From: Sesamum alatum
Taxonomy: Eukaryota > Streptophyta > Magnoliopsida > Lamiales > Pedaliaceae
NCBI GenBank assembly: GCA_034509735.1
Contig: JACGWO010000004.1
Coordinates: forward strand, 26,331,395-26,395,394
DNA length: 64,000 nucleotides
Direction: 5' to 3'
Shown here: positions 1 through 10,660 of the stretch, one piece after another
How positions within the stretch are numbered: position 1 is the first letter of the stretch
Layout of the letters: every line of letters starts with the position of its first letter
The notes under the pieces: generated by a model
The model's input: the letters and a program-made list of their open reading frames with translations, nothing else
The model's database searches: none
What the model was told of the DNA's origin: nothing
Position numbers and translations under genes: made by a program

Positions 1-117
1 ATCTTCTTTTTCTTCGTTATAGTTGTCTTCCTCCTCCCCCTCCTCCTCCTTCTCCTCCTTAACTTGTCTCTTTGGACCTGAAGGGTAGGTTTTTGTTTCA
101 AAAAATTCATGTACCAT
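1..117 (-). CDS. Possible partial acidic ORF cut by left edge
   Basis: On the minus strand an ATG at 117 opens a frame that stays open for 39 codons to the window edge. The N-terminal half is mixed. The second half is a run of glutamate with some lysine and aspartate. Such acidic tails occur at the C-terminus of CACTA transposases and in many nuclear proteins, but low-complexity GA-rich DNA also produces them by chance. I do not recognise the protein and cannot tell whether it is a real exon. Confidence 0.15.
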   Translation of the reverse strand, partial: MVHEFFETKTYPSGPKRQVKEEKEEEGEEEDNYNEEKED

Positions 118-120
118 ATG

Positions 121-341
121 TGCACTAAAAAAAAAAAAAAAAATTACTATTGCTACATTTTTAATGACTATGGCTAAAAACCGTGCGAAATAGTTTTTAT
201 TAACTACGATTTAATAAAAACCGATACAAAAACTAGTTTTTTCACCATGAAAAACTTATTTGCCACGGCTAATAGCCGTAGTAAAAACATTCGTCATTAT
301 ATTTGAGATTCACCCCTTCACGACAAAAGAAGAAAAAAAAT
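121..341. repeat. Fragment of a DNA-transposon repeat
   Basis: This stretch holds short imperfect inverted motifs of the type GCCACGGCTAATAGCCGTAG, with repeated ATGGCTAAAAACCGT-like words. Similar words make up the terminal arms of the inverted-repeat element at about 60751-61547, so I read this as a fragment of the same or a related non-autonomous element. No gene is visible. Confidence 0.35.
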
Positions 342-745
342 AAAATTACATTTTTGGTCTTGTAACTTTAGGTCATTAGCACTTTTCGTCCTCTTTCTGA
401 CACATTTAGTCCCGCACATCTCAATTTTGGTCCTTTTTTAACAAATTTAGTCCTACCTTTACAGTTTTGGTCCACCGGTAATTTTTTCGGCCAAACGAAT
501 TCCACGTCAATAACACATCATCTGCCACGTGTTATTGACGTGGCATTCCGGCCAAACGAATTGGCCGAAAAATTTACCGGTGGACCAAAAATACAAAGGC
601 ATGACTAAATTTGTTAAAAAAGGACCAAAATTGAGAGGTGCAGGACCAAATGTATCAAAAAAAGGACGAAATATGTAAACTGCGAAAGATACAGGATTAA
701 AAGTACTAATAACCTAAAGTTACAGGACCAAAAATATAAATTTTC
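342..745. mobile_element. Foldback MITE, about 0.4 kb
   Basis: The two halves are long imperfect inverted repeats. The left arm starts ACATTTTTGGTCTTGTAAC and the right arm ends with its complement, GTTACAGGACCAAAAATAT. The centre, near 535, is palindromic around CCACGTGTTATTGACGTGG. It has no coding capacity. The family resembles Mutator-type foldback MITEs common in plants, and a related element lies at 47071-47584. A clear 9-bp target duplication could not be read because the flanks are A-rich. Confidence 0.6.
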
Positions 746-2945
746 CTAAATAAAAAAATCGTTATAAAAAAATAAAGTCCTATAAAAAAAATATTTAGTA
801 GTCCTCGTTACTCTAAACTGCTTAGAAAATTAATAAACTATCCAACTAAAAAAATAAATATGCTAATAATATTAAAACCTAATACTTTGCTAGAAGAATC
901 TTGATGACTTTACTATGGCACATTAAAATTTAAAATAAATCTAAACTCAAATCTATCTAAAACTTAAATCTGTCTATACATATAATAATGAATAAATATC
1001 AAAATTAAATTGTGACTCAAAATTATGAATCTAATTAAATTAAAATTATTGTTGAAAATTTTAAAAAGAGGGACTAAAAATTATCAATTTGATTAAATTA
1101 GAAGGGTTCTTGAAAATTATAAAAAGAGTGACACTTTATTAAATGATTTTTATCTATGCTATATATAAAAGTATGAATTCAGAAAGTGTTTGTTCTCCAT
1201 TATGAAAGGACAACTATGCCGTTACTTAAGTATTTCTTTTAATAATAAATAAAAAAATAGTTATAAAATAATAAAATCCTATAAAAAAAACTATTTAGTA
1301 GTTCTCATTGCTCTAAACTACTTAAAAATTTAATAAAATATCCAACTAAAAAAATAAATATGCCAATAATATTATAACTTAATACATTGCTAGAAGAAAT
1401 TTTAATTACTTTACTACGGCACATTAAAATTTAGAATAAATCTAAACTTAAATCTATCGATATTTAATAACGAATAAATATCAAAATTTAATTGCGACTA
1501 AAAATTATCACTCTAATTAAGTTAAAATAGTTGTTGAAAATTTTGAAAAGAGCGACTAAAAATTATTAATCCCATTAAAATTAGAAGTGTTCTTGAAAAT
1601 TATAAAAAGAGTGACCCTTTAATAGATCATTTTATCTATACCATATATAACAATATGAATCTACAAAGTGTTTGTTTCCCATTGTAAAGAACAACTATGC
1701 CCTTACTTAAGTACTTCTTTTAATAATAAATAAAAAAATAGTTATAAAAGAATAAAATTCTATAAGAAAGAAACCATTTAGTAGTCCTCATTGCTCTAAA
1801 CTACTTAAAAGTTAATAAAATATCCAACAAAAAAATAATATGCCAATAATATTAAAACCTAATACTTTGCTAGAAGAAATCTTAATTACTTTACTAGGGC
1901 ACATTAAAATTTAAAATAAATCTAAGCTTAAATTTATTTATATATATATATATATAATAACGAATAAATATCAAAATTTAATTGCGACTAAAAATTATCA
2001 ATCTGATTAAATTAAAAGTGTTGTTAAAATTTTTAAAAATAGTGACTTAAAATTATCAATCAAATTAAATTAGAAGGGTTCTTGAAAATTATAAAAGAGT
2101 GTGCTAAATGATTTTATCTACATCTATACCATATATAAAAGTATGAATCCACGAAGTGTTTGTCTCCATTGTGAAAGGACAACTATGCCATTACTTAAGT
2201 ACTTATTTTAATAATAAATAAAAAATAGTTATAAGAGAATAAAATCCTATAAAAACTATTTAGTAGTTCTCATTGCTCTAAACTACTTAAAAAATTAATA
2301 AAAATATCCAACTAAAAAGATAAATATGCCAATACTATTAAAACCTAATACTTTGCTAGAAGAAATCACTAGTAGAAAAACACTTAATAACCACAAAAAA
2401 AAAAAAAAATTCAGCGTCAAGCTACTTAGCAAGTAAAATTTTTGTTGCTAATGCATTATTTAATACAATAAATTTACTTGCTAATAAATTTAGCATCGAA
2501 AATTTAATTGCTAACAAATTTAGAAACAAAAATTTATTTGCTAACAAATTTAGCAACGGATTGTTTCAAATATATTCAAATATATATTAAGTAGTGTAGA
2601 TTAGCAACGAGAATTTTACTTACTAATTAATTCGACGCTGGTTTCAGCAATCAATTTTTTCGTTGCTATTAAGCTATTTTCTTGTAATGAATCTTAATTA
2701 CTTTACTACGGCACATTAAAATTTAAAAAAATCTAAACTTAAATCTATCTAAAACTTAAATCTATCTATATATATAATAATGAATAAATATCAAAATTTA
2801 ATTGCGACTAAAAATTATGAATCTAATTAAATTAAAAGTGTTGTTGAAAATTTTAAAAAAGAGCGACTAAAAATTATCAATCTGATTAAATTACAAGGGT
2901 TCTTGAAAATCATAAAAAGAGTGACTCTTTATTAAATGATTTTAT
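746..2945 (+). repeat. Tandem array of ~485-bp Helitron-head units
   Basis: About four diverged copies of one unit follow each other. Landmarks recurring in each copy are TTTAGTAGTTCTCATTGCTC, TTGCTAGAAGAAAT and TTGCGACTAAAAATTATCA. Three copies begin with a Helitron-like 5' terminus (TCTATRCYATATATAA then GTATGAAT) at 1153, 1635 and 2123, giving periods of 482 and 488 bp. The first copy has no head and abuts the MITE at 342-745. The last copy is lengthened by the MITE at 2367-2689. No coding sequence is present. Confidence 0.65.
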
Positions 2946-5136
2946 TTTAATATTAATATGTAAAAAACACCATGTCTCCCCCTCCTCCCCCTTGAATTGA
3001 GATTGAAGAAGAGCGTAAATAATAATATAATAAATAATAAATTTAAAATGTTACCTTATAGAGTAGTAAAGACAATTAACATAATTATAGGCCCTCATGA
3101 AACAAATAAAAATATTTTCATGTCTTAAAAGGGTTTAGTCAATTTAAATTAAATTTTATTAAAAGTAACCAACAATTAGTATAACATCATGAATAAATTT
3201 TATAAAAAAAACTAAAAATAAAAGATATTGATAAAAAGTAACAAAAGGAGAAATATATTGTTGCATAATATATTACAAAAAAATACGCAATACGTTGAAA
3301 AATTGGCGAACAAATATTAAAAAATAAATTTTTAAAAGTAAAATTTCAAAAAACATAGCATATTAAAAGGTTAGTTGTAGACTGAATTTCAATTATATAA
3401 TTATATTCTTCACAAATATTTTTTTTACAATCATTATCATAGGTTGAAACTTTCCTAGAACTCTATGATATATTTATAGATTCTATATTCATGGAATATT
3501 TCTAATCTTTTTACTTTGTAGTTATTTCTTTATATTTTTAATTTGACTTATAATAAAAACAAATAGCGCCACAATCTATATATGAATTTTCTGAAATATT
3601 TCAGAATATATAATAAATCTAATTATCAAAGATATCACTGAACACAAATTAGATTTTTTATCTTAAATGGAACTAAAGGATAGAGCATAAGTTAATAAAG
3701 ATAAAAGTATAAATTAGTTTTGTTTATCTCTTGGCAATATCACAGAAGTAAAATAACAACAAAAACGATCGAAATGGGTGGAAATAGAAGAATAGTGTAG
3801 ACAACATTACAATAAATAACTAAATTTAAAATCTAAATGTAATAGTTGCCATTGAAATACAATTGACATAACTATTTTGCCTCTAAATGTAAAATATAAA
3901 AAATTTTGAGACTAGGAATTTATTCAACTTGAGTTATTTTCTTCTAAAATATAACTAACAATTGGAATATCAATCAATTTCAGAAACAGTGAGAGCAAAA
4001 AGATATTCATAGGAAACAAATACATATATTTGACATATAAATTATATTACAAAATAAGTAAAATCAAATGGTTAAAAAATATTAAGACGATAAAAATTAA
4101 AAGTAAGATTTTAAAATAATTGTATACTAACACATTAATTGTAGACTAAATTCCAATTGTATAATTATATTTTCATATTAAGTAAATTAATAAATTCTGA
4201 GAATCATCTTAGTACAGTAAAATAAGAAATAGAAAATGAGTTAATTATTTTGAAACTAGAAACTAAAATGATGATAAATAAATAAAATAGAAATATATTT
4301 TTTTTGGAATAACTTTATAAAAAATAAGTTCAAAGTTAATGAATAAGAAATAGATTAGACCAATTTGATGCATATAAATAAGATCAAGAAATCAAAGTAA
4401 TATAAAGGCAAAAAATAAATTTTTATGAAAGAATATTTCAAAAATTTAGAACTTAATAAATAAAATTAGCATACGTTATAGGATCTTGCAATACAAATAC
4501 TAATACTATGGTCCAATAAGAGTATATTTTTTTATTAAAAAATTAATAAATAATTAATTCGAAATCATTTAGTGTCAATAAATTAAAAATAAATGACAAT
4601 ATAATATAGTAGTAAAAGAAAAAAACATAAGATACACAGAGATAATATAAAAAAATAAAATAAAATTAAAAAATAGCAAATACGAATAATAAAACCTACA
4701 AATAAAAATTGATCAATTGTATTATTTTGGAATTTCTTTTAAAAACAAGCCAAAACAAGGAGCTTTGACTAATTAATATTATTTTAATATTCAATTTTCG
4801 AATATTATTATTTTTTTAATTTCAAAATTAATTTGTTTGATACAAGATAATGAAATATAATCATCAGTGAATAAAAAATGAAAATTTTCAATTTTGTGGA
4901 ATATATATTTAATTTAAACCAATTAACTTTAGAAAGTAAATTACAAATACTATAATTAAATAGTTTCCTTATCAAATCATTATTATCAATTTGTTTGAAA
5001 ATATAAGGTATATACTAATGTTTCAATTACAGAAACATAAATAATATATGAACTTAATATTTTTATAACTAATTCTGAATGATATATTTACCTAAAAATA
5101 TATTTCTATACGTGCATTGCACGCCATACTTCCTAG
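1153..5136 (+). mobile_element. Non-autonomous Helitron-like region with repeated heads
   Basis: Helitron-like 5' ends at 1153, 1635 and 2123 lie in the same orientation as one 3' tail. The tail is a CGTGC-ATT-GCACG hairpin at 5111-5123, nine bases, then CTAG at 5133-5136 followed by T, as expected for insertion into AT. The interior from 2950 to 5100 is very AT-rich, without convincing ORFs and with no Rep/helicase. The tail is good evidence. Which head belongs to it is uncertain, and the interior may contain further nested fragments. Confidence 0.5.
2367..2689. mobile_element. CACTA-type MITE, 323 bp, TSD AAT
   Basis: The element starts CACTAGTAGAAAAACAC and ends TTTTCTTGTAATG, slightly decayed CACTA termini. 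AAT lies on both sides as a 3-bp target duplication, and removing the element restores the sequence of the neighbouring array copies (GAAGAAATCTTAATTAC). The interior carries repeated TTAGCAAC and TTGCTAA words. It is homologous to the MITE at 56410-56692. Confidence 0.75.
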
Positions 5137-5137
5137 T
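5111..5137 (+). other. Helitron 3' hairpin and CTAG-T end
   Basis: A short perfect stem-loop is followed at 9 bases by CTAG and a host T. This is the diagnostic 3' structure of plant Helitrons. Immediately beyond it a CTAGTC-type hexamer repeats several times up to about 5167. Confidence 0.65.
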
Positions 5138-8100
5138 CCTAGTCCTAGTCCTATCCTAGTCCTAGTATTATAAAAGTGTGAATGATTTGCCATGTTTTAT
5201 GTTTCTTCCTTTTTTTGTGATGCCAATTATATCATTTCATATAATATAGTAGATTATAAATTTATGTGTACAAATAAGTAATTTTGCAATTAGTTTTTAC
5301 AATAATATTGTCAATTGCTTACATAGTTGAATTGAATTAGAATTCTAATGAAAATAAATTACAATAAAGAGTTTTATTCATAACTAATAACTAACTATAT
5401 AAAACTGGTAAAAAATCTTAATGCCAACCAGGAAAGTATATCGGTTATATAATTAGGAGAAGATACGATTTAAAAACTTGAAAAAGCATCTCTTTAAAGG
5501 AAAGGAAAGCAATACGTGGGATAATTAACCATTAATTTATTATAAGTTAAATTTTATAATAAGATATTATAAAAACATGAGTAACTTTACATATTTTATC
5601 TTTTTTATTTTCCTGTGATGATTAAAAATATTAAAATTGCATAAAAAATATAATTTTATATGTCAATAGATAATATCATGGGGTACCTAATTAAATAATA
5701 TAATACCGGAAGTTCAACGAAAATAAAATTCAATAGAAACAAGGACTTTAAATAAGTTAATGTTAAAGATTAATCATTATTTAAGAAGAAACAAGGACTT
5801 TAAATAATTTTATGTTAAATATTAATCATTATTTACAAAAAAACAAACTTACAATAAGATTACTTACTTCATAAGTGGTATCATAATTAATTGTATTTAT
5901 AATATCAATTATAAAATCATAATAATATTATTTGAAACTTATTTTATGAATAAAAAATATAATAATGTTAACCTCACTCCATCTATATGCATTACATTTA
6001 TCCCCATATAAGTACAAAAATACCCATGAGAATGTTAAATAAGGGGCGAAATTGAAAATTTATACAATTTTTTTTTGTTGACATAACTATTTTCCATCTA
6101 AACTCTAACGGAAGGGGATCAGGTGTAAACGGAGAATTTTCTAAGTGGGTGTAAGTGTAATTTCTAACGGTAGTTTCGCATTTTTAGAGGAGGTCTAAGT
6201 GTAATTTACCCAAAGATAAATGATAAAAGGAAAAGAAAGCCAAAACAATAATAATTTGTTGTTGATTCTTTCTAATAAGGGTAAATAATAAACTTTTCTT
6301 CGGGTATATTTGTAATTTGATTTTGTCATGTTTCTTTATTGAAATTATCAGAGAAAAGAGATACAGATAGAGTTTTTTCTAAATTATTACATAACACTTA
6401 TTTTCTTATTCTCATGTTGGTTAAAGGAATTTAATATAGTTTTGTAACTATGTTTTGATCAATTATATCTCACAAAGCATAAAATACTTATAGCATAAGA
6501 ATTAAAGATGGAATTTAAAGGATACATATGACTGTGAAAAGAGTTATAAAAAACCTTTATCTAATATACAAAATTAAGGTTCCAAACTTATATTTAAAGT
6601 CATTGTATTTATCCATACATTGTAAGTTTTCATATTAAGATAAAAACTTGAGGGTTTTGATTAATGGAATAATCTTTTATTTATACATTTTTCCTATAAT
6701 ATTATTTTTGTTATAATTTTTTAATATTGTTGTAGCCTTGATAAAGAAAATTCTCAGTTTACGTAAATATAGTTTTATTAGATATTGATAGTTTAGTTTT
6801 TATTTTCTCAGTCTTGATCGACTATGAATATTAGTTGATTAAGAAATGTAATACTATTATTAATAGTTGAAAAAAATTGCATATATCAAATTTTAGCATA
6901 TGAAATTACTTGACTTGGTCTTATGTTATGCGTCTAAGTGCTATATACACGGCATACATATATCGATCAAAAGAAAGTTTAAATTTAATTTAATAGTAAT
7001 TTTTTTAATAATTTTTGCTTCTTTATAATTTGATCTTTAACTTAATATCCTTAATCTGATCATCATTTATATATTTTGTAATTAATATGATACAAACTTA
7101 AAACATTGTATAATGATATTATCAAAATAAAATTTAAAAATAAACTTGACATATTTTATGTTTATTATATTTTTTGTAATACCTATAATATATAATCTTA
7201 ACAGAATATAAACTATTGAGTTGTTTCCACTAATATGTTTAATTAGTATTCTATCTGGTGTTAAACACATATAAAGTTAAATGGTATAGTAGAACTCTAA
7301 TGGAGATTGAGACAAATTAAGTTAGAAGATTAGATTATATGTGTTTTGTATCTTTGATTGAATAAAATTTTAATTTTAAAATAAAATATCATAAAATATA
7401 TGAGTAACTTGAAATTTTTCAGTTTTAAAATTTTTTTCTGATGTTTAAACTAATCATAATAAAATTACAAATAGATACAATTTTACAAGGCAATCAATTA
7501 ACAATATCAAGGAGTCCTAATTAATAGTGTAATTAGACGTCCAATACCTGAACTCTTAAATATTTAATAAATGAATAATATAGATTGAGTCACAATTGAA
7601 GTAAAAATTTAGTAAAAAATAAGAACAAAAGGTATTCTTATTTATATTAATGTCAATTACTCAAATCGATTGAAATTAAGAGAATATTAGTGTTTTGAAC
7701 TTTAGTTTAATAAAATTATTAAATATGTAAAATGTAACATGAACTTAGCCACTAAAAAAGAAGTAAATGGCCCAAAACAAGATGATAAGTTTTATAGCGA
7801 TATGCATATATAATTTACTACAACGTACACAATCGAATAATATTTTTCTTAAAATTTTTCATAAAAAAGTTCAAAATTAGAACTATATCTCCATAATGTG
7901 GGGAATATAATCGGCTTAATAACATGAAAACAAAAACAAGTCAAGAGAGATACAGAAAGATAATAGAATTAACAAAACTCGCAAATGTTTCTATGAAATT
8001 ATATATTCTTAATGAATTACCTTTATTTAATAAACCATATCATAATTATTATATTATTACATAAATAAATAGTTATTATTAATTATATTTTTCAAAACAA

Positions 8101-8198
8101 TTCAAAGTTTGTAAAATATTCATATCTTTTATAATTATTTTTTAAAAAAATAAAATAAATGTTAATTGTCCACGCGCAATGCACGTACACCATGTTAG
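5137..8198 (+). mobile_element. Second Helitron-like segment, tail-to-head
   Basis: Directly after the CTAGTC repeats comes CTAGTATTATAAAAGTGTGAAT, which resembles the opening of the Helitron heads in this window. A degenerate tail lies at 8172-8198: an imperfect stem (ACGCGC-AAT-GCACGT, one mismatch), then TTAG-T where CTAG-T is usual. The interior is AT-rich with no credible ORF. Around 5985-6212 there is weak foldback structure ending GTGTAATTTACCC, possibly a nested MITE. Right after 8198 the P450-intron duplication resumes, consistent with the tail being a real boundary. Confidence 0.35.
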
Positions 8199-8961
8199 TA
8201 CTTATAAAAATCATTTGAAATTTATCTACTTCACACTTATTTATCATTAAATTTAATGTATATATATCTAACTTGTGATAAAATTTTAAGATCGTATCCC
8301 ATAAATATCATTGCAAACTAAATAAAATTTTGCAACGAAAATGCCGTTGCAAGCTTTTCCATGAAAACATGGTAACAAATATCGTTGCAAAATATTTATT
8401 GTAAAGTTTTTAACAAGAATCGTTGTACTTTTTATTGCAAAATCTGCTACGAACTATTCAATAGAAAAAGTTAAAGTTCTTAACCAAACAAATTTATGAC
8501 AAAATTTTGTTAAGGACAAATATTCATGGCACACTTTGTAGCGACCACGAATTCTGTGGTGACTATGGCAACAATCCATGTCCGTGGAAAAATTTCATAT
8601 GGAACTTTGCAACAGATATATCTATTGCAAAGTTCCTTGGTAATTAGTCAGTTTTTTGTAGTGATTGACCAATTAAATTCCTTAAAACATATTTTCCTCA
8701 CACCACAATTGGACTGATTGATTTGAATTTATAGGAAGTGTTTGATAAATGATTTCAAATGACATTATATTAGAAAAAATTGAAATCTATCATTATAACA
8801 AAACATAGTTCAAATTAGAGCTAAGAAATTTAAAAATCCTTTTAACTTAAAATTACCCAAATAAAATTCAAAAAATTAAATTAAGAATTTAAAAGATCTA
8901 TAATTTCAAATCTATCAATCCTAACCTAAAACTACGTTGAACCAAGTGGTCATTTTTTTAC
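8199..8961 (-). repeat. Duplicated P450 intron segment (copy A)
   Basis: This segment matches the P450 intron at about 21600-22281 (copy B). Shared blocks include CTACTTCACACTTATTTATC, AACTTGTGATAAAATTTTAA and GTTGAACCAA, in the same order and orientation, running into the same exon end at 8962. The match is interrupted by the MITE at 8309-8663. It shows that a second P450 gene copy once stood downstream of the first. Confidence 0.7.
8309..8663. mobile_element. CACTA-type MITE with TTGCAACG motifs
   Basis: The right end is a clean CACTA terminus, TTTTTTGTAGTG, at 8652-8663. The left end, CATTGCAAAC, fits a CACTACAAA terminus with two transitions. The interior repeats TTGCAACG/CGTTGCAA, the same subterminal motif as the larger CACTA at 51770-56117. 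It sits inside the duplicated P450 intron, where copy B lacks it. It has no coding capacity; the 63-codon frame across it is not a gene. Confidence 0.5.
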
Positions 8962-9030
8962 CTGGCAAGTAGCTTTGGTTATGGTATCAGCATCGTAGTC
9001 AGGGAACTTCTCAGCAATCTCATCAGAAGC
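8962..9030 (-). pseudogene. Fragment of second CYP82-like P450 (exon 1 end)
   Basis: These bases repeat the last codons of P450 exon 1 (compare 22282-22350). The frame reads toward the conserved KATCQ at the exon end, then a CAG|GTAAAA splice donor at the same relative position. Similarity stops near 9030. The rest of this copy's exon 1 and its second exon are absent from the neighbourhood. It marks a tandem P450 array of which only one recognisable member remains. Confidence 0.7.
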
Positions 9031-9099
9031 ATATATGCTTTTGTGCATGTGTGTGTATGATTGCTCTTGCCCCAAATTTACTTATATATTATGAATCGA

Positions 9100-9354
9100 T
9101 ACTTACTTATCCCAAAAAAAAAAAATACATATATTGCGTGTAGAAAGATAATACTTTATAAAATAAAAATATAATGACTAAGAGAAAAAAATTATTATTT
9201 CATTTTTAAAGTCAGTGTTAGGTACTATGTAAAAATAATATCTTCTTTTATTATGAAGGAGCTATTAGTTTTTAGTTCAAATATTTTTTTATTTATAATA
9301 TAATAATTTTTATTAAGATAATATGAATCACGTGCAAGGCATGTATTTCTTAGT
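9100..9354 (+). mobile_element. Truncated Helitron tail
   Basis: An AT-rich stretch ends with a stem (ACGTGC-AAG-GCATGT with one G-T wobble, 9330-9344), then TTTCTTAG-T. This is a slightly diverged Helitron 3' end like the one at 8172-8198. No head was identified; the insertion may have removed the rest of the P450 copy A exon. No gene is visible here. Confidence 0.35.
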
Positions 9355-9558
9355 AATACTAAGTAACCATCAAAAATATATATTATACACATGATCAACT
9401 GACCTCTTATTCTTTATTCAGGTACCCTTATTTTAGAAAGTACTCAACTATAATATTCATCTAATATGACATATACTTTTGAATAATAAGGTTACCCGAC
9501 AAAAGAAATTAAAAGTTACCCAATTACATAAATATAACATTGTTGTTCATAAAATGGG

Positions 9559-10182
9559 TCAAACATAAGCACCAGGAGATAATCTTGGCTTGAGAAAGAC
9601 TTCAAGTGGAGTAGCTTTACCAATTGTAGCACCAGAACTCCCAGTCATATCAACAGCCTCATCCAACAATGTATCAACCTCAAATCCGTGTAAGATACTA
9701 GCAAGTGCAAGCTCCATCACTTGAAGAGCAAAAGAGATTACAGGACAGATCCTTCTACCATCACCAAATGGAAGCAATTCGAAGTGCTTTCCTCGAACAT
9801 CCACCTCTTTATGCTCAATTAAAAACCTCTCAGGCCGGAATTCTAGAGGATTTGTCCAAACCAGAGGGTCCCGATGGAGTTTTCATGTATTAACTACAAG
9901 ATGTGTGCCCGCAGGGATATGGTAGCCCGCCACAATGCAGTTGGCCACCGACTCAGGTGGTGACAATAGTGTTGCAGTTGGTTGAAGTCGCATTGTTTCC
10001 TTGATTGTTGCTTTGATATAGGCCAATTTTTCAATGTCGAAACGTTCTACTAGTCTCTCTCCGCCAATATGCTTGTTCAATTCTTCTTGAGCCCTTTTGA
10101 GGGTGTGGCGATTGTTGAGCAGTAAACAGAAAGCCCATGTTAGAGTTATGGCTGTTGTATCAGTTCCTCCCAACATCATTGT
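9559..10182 (-). pseudogene. CYP82-like cytochrome P450 pseudogene, exon 2
   Basis: Second and last exon of the P450 whose exon 1 is at 22282-23211. A TTTGTAG acceptor precedes ACA at 10182 and the phase-0 junction joins Q to TMMLGGTDTT. The I-helix oxygen-binding motif GGTDTT, the K-helix ETMR, PERF and the heme loop follow in family order, ending at a stop at 9559. Two lesions are clear. An in-frame TGA near 9883 replaces the tryptophan of the usual WKLHRDP. The heme loop reads FGDGRRICPV, so the glycine after the cysteine-proximal residue of FxxGxRxCxG is valine. The axial cysteine itself is kept. With exon 1 the gene would encode about 517 residues, normal for CYP82 enzymes (membrane-bound ER monooxygenases of specialised metabolism). 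Substrate cannot be told. Confidence 0.88.
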
Positions 10183-10274
10183 CTACAAATACCATGGAAG
10201 TATTGGTTATTGCATAATGCCATTTCCATAATATATGCTTGATATTCTAATAGATCTTTCCACTACAAGAGAGC

Positions 10275-10660
10275 AGACTTTCAGACACGAAAATCAAAGA
10301 CGGATTTATATCCGTCAATAAACTTCACCCTTCAAAGACGGATTCAACGACGGAACTATTTCCGTCTTAAAATTATAAAATAAAGTTTTTGATCAATGGC
10401 CTTTTTCGAAAAAATTAAAAAAATGAAATATATAAAAAATATTCCGTCTTTAATTCCGTCTTTGATTTTGTAATAAAACAAAAAATTTATGACAGAATAT
10501 TTCCGTCTTAGAATTTTAAATTCTAAGACGGAATCAAAGACGGATTTCAAAATATATATAATTTTTGGTTTTCCGTCTTAGATGGATTTATTTTTTTTTA
10601 AATAAATCCATCTTTGTTTCCGTCAATAAAATTTTTAGATCTAAGACGGAATTAAAAACA
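10275..10660. repeat. CACTA 5' subterminal repeats
   Basis: AAGACGGA and its complement TCCGTCTT recur many times in both orientations. In En/Spm such motifs bind the small transposon protein; binding here is inferred from family knowledge. Confidence 0.8.

Noticed and set aside
746..2945. CRISPR-like or satellite interpretation of the repeats
   Set aside because: Units are ~485 bp, without short repeats and unique spacers, and carry Helitron-like starts; the genome is eukaryotic.
8526..8717. 63-codon plus-strand frame
   Set aside because: It lies across the right end of a CACTA MITE and the P450 intron; no domain and no conservation expected.
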